DNA of 64,000 nucleotides from Acanthococcus lagerstroemiae (taxonomy: Eukaryota > Arthropoda > Insecta > Hemiptera > Eriococcidae), in assembly GCA_031841125.1 (NCBI GenBank), contig CM063108.1, positions 41,038,268-41,102,267 on the forward strand, in the 5' to 3' direction. Every line of letters begins with the position of its first letter. Position 1 is the first letter of the stretch. The position numbers and the translations under genes were made by a program. Shown here piece by piece: positions 59,311 through 64,000 of the stretch. The notes under the pieces are model-generated. The model was given only the letters and a program-made list of their open reading frames with translations. It ran no database searches and was not told the origin of the DNA.

Positions 59311-59667
59311 CCGACAATGTGAACTTATGTGATGGGAGTAAGTGGCCCTTTTTGTGCCAACTTCCCACATAATTGCGATTTGTCCCTCACTACAGTTTGT
59401 TCTCTACTTGTTCTTATGTGTACTCTCATCTACACACTAAAATGCATGGCCACAAAGCATTGGCCAACAATATGAACTTATGTGGTGGGGGTAAGTGGCC
59501 TTTTTGTGCCGACTACCCACATAATTGCGATTCCCCCCCCCCCCACTACAATTGGTTCTCTATTTGTTCTAATTTGTTCTCGAATCTACACACTACAATC
59601 CGTAATCACTGTGCATTTGAAGTCAGTAGAAATCCGGGGGGGGGGGTTAAGTGCGTTTCAAGTCCTA

Positions 59668-59913
59668 TTGAAGAGTTGGTAACACTGTTACATATATATA
59701 TAGACGGTCCGCGCTCTACGTACGATCGTAGGTATGGGTGCGTATGGGTGCTAGTCTCGTTACGCGATGATTCTGAGTGCGGTTGCGATCCTCCGATGTT
59801 CATACGTTTAATATTCAATACACGTTTCTGAAGTTATACTTGTGTTCTAATTATGCGTTGCATCTCTACGAAGTTGGTGTTCAACGATACGATCAAAAGC
59901 TCTTGCTCAATAC
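59668..59913. mobile_element. Insertion in the satellite, possibly a solo LTR
   Basis: About 245 bp of non-repeat sequence interrupts a satellite unit between AAGTCCTAT and CAGGTAAATATG. It begins TGAAGAGTTGGTAACACTGT and contains ACATATATATATAGACGG and TTCAATACACGTTTCTGAAG, a look common in copia/gypsy LTRs. No clear duplication. Confidence 0.3.
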
Positions 59914-60340
59914 CTGTGTTTTCAGGTAAATATGATTTTTTGCCCACTACTGTTTGTACTCTTTTTGTTCTCATTTGTTCTCATCTGTTCTCGAATATGC
60001 ACACCACGATCTATCATCAATGGGTATTTGAAAAAGCATTGGCCGAAAATGTGGACTTATGTGTTGGGTGTAAGTGGTCCTTATGTGCGAACTTTCCACA
60101 CAATTGCGATTCGTCCCCGAATTGTTCTTGGTTCTTATTGTTCCCTCATCTACACCTACAATCCGTCGCCAAAATGCATTAGCCGACTCTACAAACTTGA
60201 GTGGTGGGTGTAAGTTGCCCTTTTGTGTATTTCCCAGATAATTGTTTTTTTTTTCGCGCACTACTTATAATTTGTTCTCTCTTTTTTTTTAAATTGTTCT
60301 CTACGGTACCGTGATTGTTCTCGAATCTACACGCGTCAAT

Positions 60341-60788
60341 CCATCAATGGAATACGATTTTTTAGAATATTATACTTAGTACGTTTCACATAATATAACA
60401 ATGATACGGCTATTCGTTTGAAATAGAAATCAGAGGATATCAACTACCTATGCTCCTCCTTTTGGTGAGTGTGCATGCTGGATACTCCACTATCCAACCA
60501 TACGTGCCCACGATGTACCATGAAGCGATTCGCAAGGAGAGGGCCTGATCCAAAGAGATTAGGAATCGGAATCGCTCTGTAGGCAGCCCTGACGCTAGAG
60601 ATTTTGACGTCCCGGACATACATAGGAGCATTTTTTGCCGCCCCTGGCAAAAGATAGGAAACAATATATTTTTACATTTATTATTATTATTTTTTAATGG
60701 GCCATAATACCATGATGATTGATGAAATGCCACCCCGGCAAATTGGGCACCCCGGGCAAGGGCTTGTTTTGCCAGTTTATATTGTCGC
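60341..60788. other. Non-satellite part of the inverted-repeat spacer
   Basis: No gene. GCAGCCCTGACG and GCCCCTGGCAAAA near 60586-60650 and GGGCAAGGGCTTGTTTTGCC near 60755 look like a transposon fragment, but I cannot close its ends. Confidence 0.35.
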
Positions 60789-63700
60789 CCAATGCTTATC
60801 GGTGACGGATTTTAGTGTGTAGATGATAGTACAAATTAGAACGAATAGAGAACAAATTGTAGTGGACAATAAATCACATCTACCTGGGAACATAGGACTA
60901 AAGGGCCACTTAAGCTCACCCCACGAATTTCTATTGACTTCAAATACACAGTGATGATGGCCTGTGGTGTGTAGATTTGAGAACAAATCAGAATAAAGAG
61001 AGAACGAATTTTAGTGCCTGAAAAATGGCCAATATGTGGGAAATTCGCGCAGTAGGGCCACCTACCAGCTACCACCACCACCACCACATAAGTTCATATT
61101 AATGTTGGCCAATGCTTTGTGGCGACAGATTTTAAGGTGTAGATGACAGTACAAATTAGAACAAATAGAGAACAAATTGTAGTGGGCATGAAATCACATT
61201 TACTTGGAAACTTACGACGTAAGGGCCACTTAAGCCCACCCCCTGAATTTCTATTGACTTCAAATACGCAGTGATGACGGATTGTGGTGCGTAGATTCGA
61301 GAACAAATTAGAACAAATAGAGAACAAATTTTAGTGTCTGAAAAACGGTGAATATGTGGGAAATTCGCGCATTAGGGCCACTACCACCACCACATGTTGG
61401 CCAATGCTTTGTGGCGGCAGATTCTAGGGTGTAGATGAGAGTACAAATTAAAACAAATAGAGAACAAATTATAGTTGGCAAAAAATCACATGTACATGGG
61501 AACATAGGACTTAAGAGCCGCTTAATATCACTCCCTGAATTACGATTGACTTGATATACACATTGATGATGGATTGTGGTGTGTAGATTCGAAAATAAAT
61601 TGGAACAAATAAAGAACCAATTGTAGTGCGCAAAAAATCACATTTACATGGAAACTTAGGATTTAAGGGCCACTTAAGCCCACCCCTGAATTTTTTATTG
61701 ACTTCAAATGCACATTGATGATGGTTCTAGAACTAATCAGAACAAACAGAGAAGAAATTCGTAGTGCCTGAAAAATGGCCAGTATGTGGGAAACTCGTGC
61801 ATTAGGCCCACCTACCCCCACCACATATGTTCATATTGTCGGCCAATGCTTTTTGGCGACGGCGGATTTTAGTGTGTAGATGAGAGTACCATATTAGAAC
61901 AAATAGAGAACAAATTATAGTGGGCAGAATATCACGTTTACCTGGAAACATAGGACTTAAGGGCCACCTAAGCCCACCTCCTGAATTTCAGTTGACTTCA
62001 AATACACATTGATGATGGATTGTGGTGCGTAGATTCGAGAAGAAATCAGAACAAATGGAGAACAAATTTTAGTGCCCGAGAAATCGTCATTATGTGGGAA
62101 ATTCGCGCATAAGGGCCAGTTACCCCCACCACATAAGTTCATATTGTCGCAATGTAGCGACGGATTTTAGGTTGTAGATGCATGGGCGTCGCTGAGGGGG
62201 TAGACGGGTAATTTCTACCTCCCCCCAGAAAATTTAGGAGGTAGAAATGATCAAAATTACCCCCTCCCCCGTCAAATTCAAAGGCCAATAATTATATTTA
62301 TAGGTACCTGCAGGTATAAAAAATTTGTAAACGAATTAGTGTCGTGTGATACCGCAATTAATAGTACCGTGCCATACACTTGACTCGCAGTACACATACA
62401 TAGAGTGTCTAACAAAATCGAAATCTGAAAATAAATGACCTTCACCCCCCCCCATAGAGCTAAATATACTTCTTCGTCTATAATACTACATTTTCAGGGG
62501 GGAAAACCGAATTTTATTGCATAAGGTACATGAGCCCGATACGGCCTGGATCCACAATATAAGGCCCAATGTACCGATCTTGACTGCTATGCTTTAGACT
62601 GCATTAAAACGTACAGCAAAGTTGTTCCTTCATGATATGTCAACACTGTCCAATCGTTTTTATCAAGATATTAATCCACTGGTGGTGCGAGATATGCCCG
62701 TTGATGATTTTCCAATAATGTAAAAAGTGCTCCGATATGTTTTTTGTGTAACTTGGAGGATTTACGAGTATTATGTTAAGTCAAATGGAATCTATCCAGA
62801 AATCAAACATTGGATAGTTGTTGTAGTGGTAGTTGGTTAACGATCGATGCCAGAAAAGTGAAATTTGAGCAATTTAGAACTGAGGTATGCGATACTCACG
62901 AAAAATAATGTTATGTAACCTAATACGGCCCAGCCTGGTAAGATCAATTGATTATCATTTCAGGTATAACTTACTCATAAATTTCTAGTTGAACCACGCT
63001 TAACTTTTTATTTATCGAATTTCAGGTCAGGCTTATTAGGTATTAGGTTGGGTCGTATTAGGTTATAGGCCCAGCCTTCGTTGGTGCGCTGGACTTATCA
63101 AGTTTTGAAAAAGGGGTATTTTTTATTAGAAGATCTGTGGAACGTGGAGCAGTCTAGAAAAATTTCAAGCTAGCCAATTTTCAAATATTGCAGTCGACGA
63201 CTATAACACAAAAAAAAGGAAAAACATGAAATCACTAACATGAAAGTCTGGAGAGCCAAGACCTCAAATTAGGGCCTTATTGAGCTCATCTACCTTAATA
63301 CGCGCATGATGTTCACGTCTCACACGAAGAACATGATCATGTCATACATGCGAAGACTCTTGTAAGCTGATATTTCGATTTATCGTCATTATCAGGGCTG
63401 CAATTTTTACGCACAAAAAATAGCGAAATATGCGCATATTTTATGCACTGAATTCAGTCTAAATAATATGCCAAAAATATGCACCAAAATTGTAAAATAT
63501 GTGTAAATATGTAAATACAATATGGGTATTGGGTAACTATATCGTTTCAAAAGAAAAATTGAGTTGGATACACTGCGGCAATTTTTATCATATTTTAAAA
63601 TGATCCAGCAAAGTATCTCCTGAAGAGTCCAATCTTCTTTTAATCGGAGATGCACCAAGGAGATAACGCACCTATTCGTAATTTCTTTATGATTGATGAA

Positions 63701-64000
63701 TGTGATGCGGGCAAGAGAAAGGTTATCTCACGTGCAAAAGAACATATTTTTCTAAAAGCTTTTCTACTGATTCATTGACCATTAATTCTTCACAATTTTT
63801 TTTTTAATTTTTAATTTTTTTTTTTTTTTTTATTTTTTTTTTGGGGGGGGGGGGAATTCAAAAACAAGCAGAATTGGTGCAAAATATGCGGTAAATGCCA
63901 AAATATGTGAAATATGCAGGATGAAGTGCTGCTCATTTGACTCAGTCTTTTGAAACTTATAACCTGTACGCCATAGATAAAAATATGCATTCGCATAAAA
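60789..64000 (-). repeat. Right arm of the second large inverted repeat, truncated by the window
   Basis: Inverse copy of 56099-59310, near identical. At least 3,212 bp; still matching at the last base. Confidence 0.92.
62181..64000. mobile_element. Inverse copy of the hAT-like element with nested MITE, cut by the window end
   Basis: Starts CATGGGCGTCGC, with TGTAGATG before it (complement of the CATCTACA duplication). The nested MITE begins at 63393 (CAGGGCTGCAATTTTTACGC), preceded by GTCATTAT at 63385-63392. Same insertions at the same bases as on the left arm. Confidence 0.85.

Larger units (their letters stand above)
55050..60340. repeat. Degenerate satellite, about 150-bp half-unit and 305-bp pair
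   Basis: Recurrent blocks TTGTTCTCTATTTGTTCTAA, CTACACACTAAAATCCGTCG, GCATTGGCCGACAATATGAA, GTGGTGGGGGTAAGTGGCCC and GAATTTCCCACATA. A second flavour carries TTGAAGTCAATAGAAATTCA and CTTAAGTGGCCCTTAAGTCC. Interrupted by the hAT-like element 55847-57918 and an insertion near 59668-59913. Continues in inverse orientation in the right arm 60789-62180. Confidence 0.85.

Noticed and set aside
57957..59831. Many ORFs with FVLICS and LCSQIYTP-like repeats
   Set aside because: Translations of the TTGTTCT satellite, mirrored exactly in the right arm. No signal of selection.

Overview
The window looks like nuclear DNA of an insect or other arthropod. It is AT-rich, has spliced genes with canonical GT/AG introns, and is crowded with transposable elements of types common in insects (non-LTR retrotransposons, a Tigger/pogo transposon, hAT- and TA-target MITEs, tRNA-derived SINEs). 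I cannot name the species; a hemipteran is a guess. No bacterial operons, CRISPR arrays or canonical tRNA/rRNA genes were seen.

Genes. Host coding sequence is confined to three minus-strand loci. (1) One first exon at 705-1014 encodes a signal peptide and the start of an NRF (nose-resistant-to-fluoxetine) domain; the rest of that gene lies off the left edge. (2) Seven exons at 39058-44605 encode the C-terminal two thirds of an acetyl-CoA synthetase. Two frame lesions and no visible 5' exons suggest a pseudogene. (3) Nine exons at 46413-53910 encode the acyltransferase-3 membrane domain of a second NRF-6-like protein, with every splice phase consistent. Its N-terminal exons are not visible.

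Mobile DNA, left to right. A LINE (about 1540-7022) is interrupted by an 832-bp TA-target MITE inside its reverse-transcriptase ORF and by a Tigger element with an intact 511-residue transposase in its A-rich 3' part. From 8036 to 25993 lies an almost perfect 18-kb inverted repeat: two 8.85-8.89-kb arms around a 224-bp spacer, flanked by a 6-bp direct repeat (ACACTC), with AG...CT termini and an inward-facing TATA box at each end. It has no convincing gene. Size, termini and 6-bp duplication match the Polinton/Maverick class, but the body is a non-coding foldback made of degenerate repeats and a family of hairpins whose stems differ in sequence yet still pair. This is the strongest candidate for something undescribed. 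Then come a 5'-truncated Jockey-type LINE (26742-29480), a GGGG-terminal TA-target element (29871-30861), a 3-kb Foldback-like element with repeat-built terminal inverted repeats (31002-34003), and a 2.9-kb CAGGGTG element (36034-38972) carrying a SINE and a hAT MITE.

The introns of the two right-hand genes hold further MITEs, one R1-like LINE tail and several hairpins. From about 53985 to the end are tandem repeats: a 146-bp array, then a degenerate TTGTTCT satellite. A second large inverted repeat (arms of at least 3.2 kb, 56099-59310 and 60789-64000, running off the window) includes a hAT-like element with a MITE nested inside it on both arms, so the inversion-duplication came after both insertions.

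The recurring theme is inverted symmetry at every scale, from 18-bp hairpins to the 18-kb foldback.
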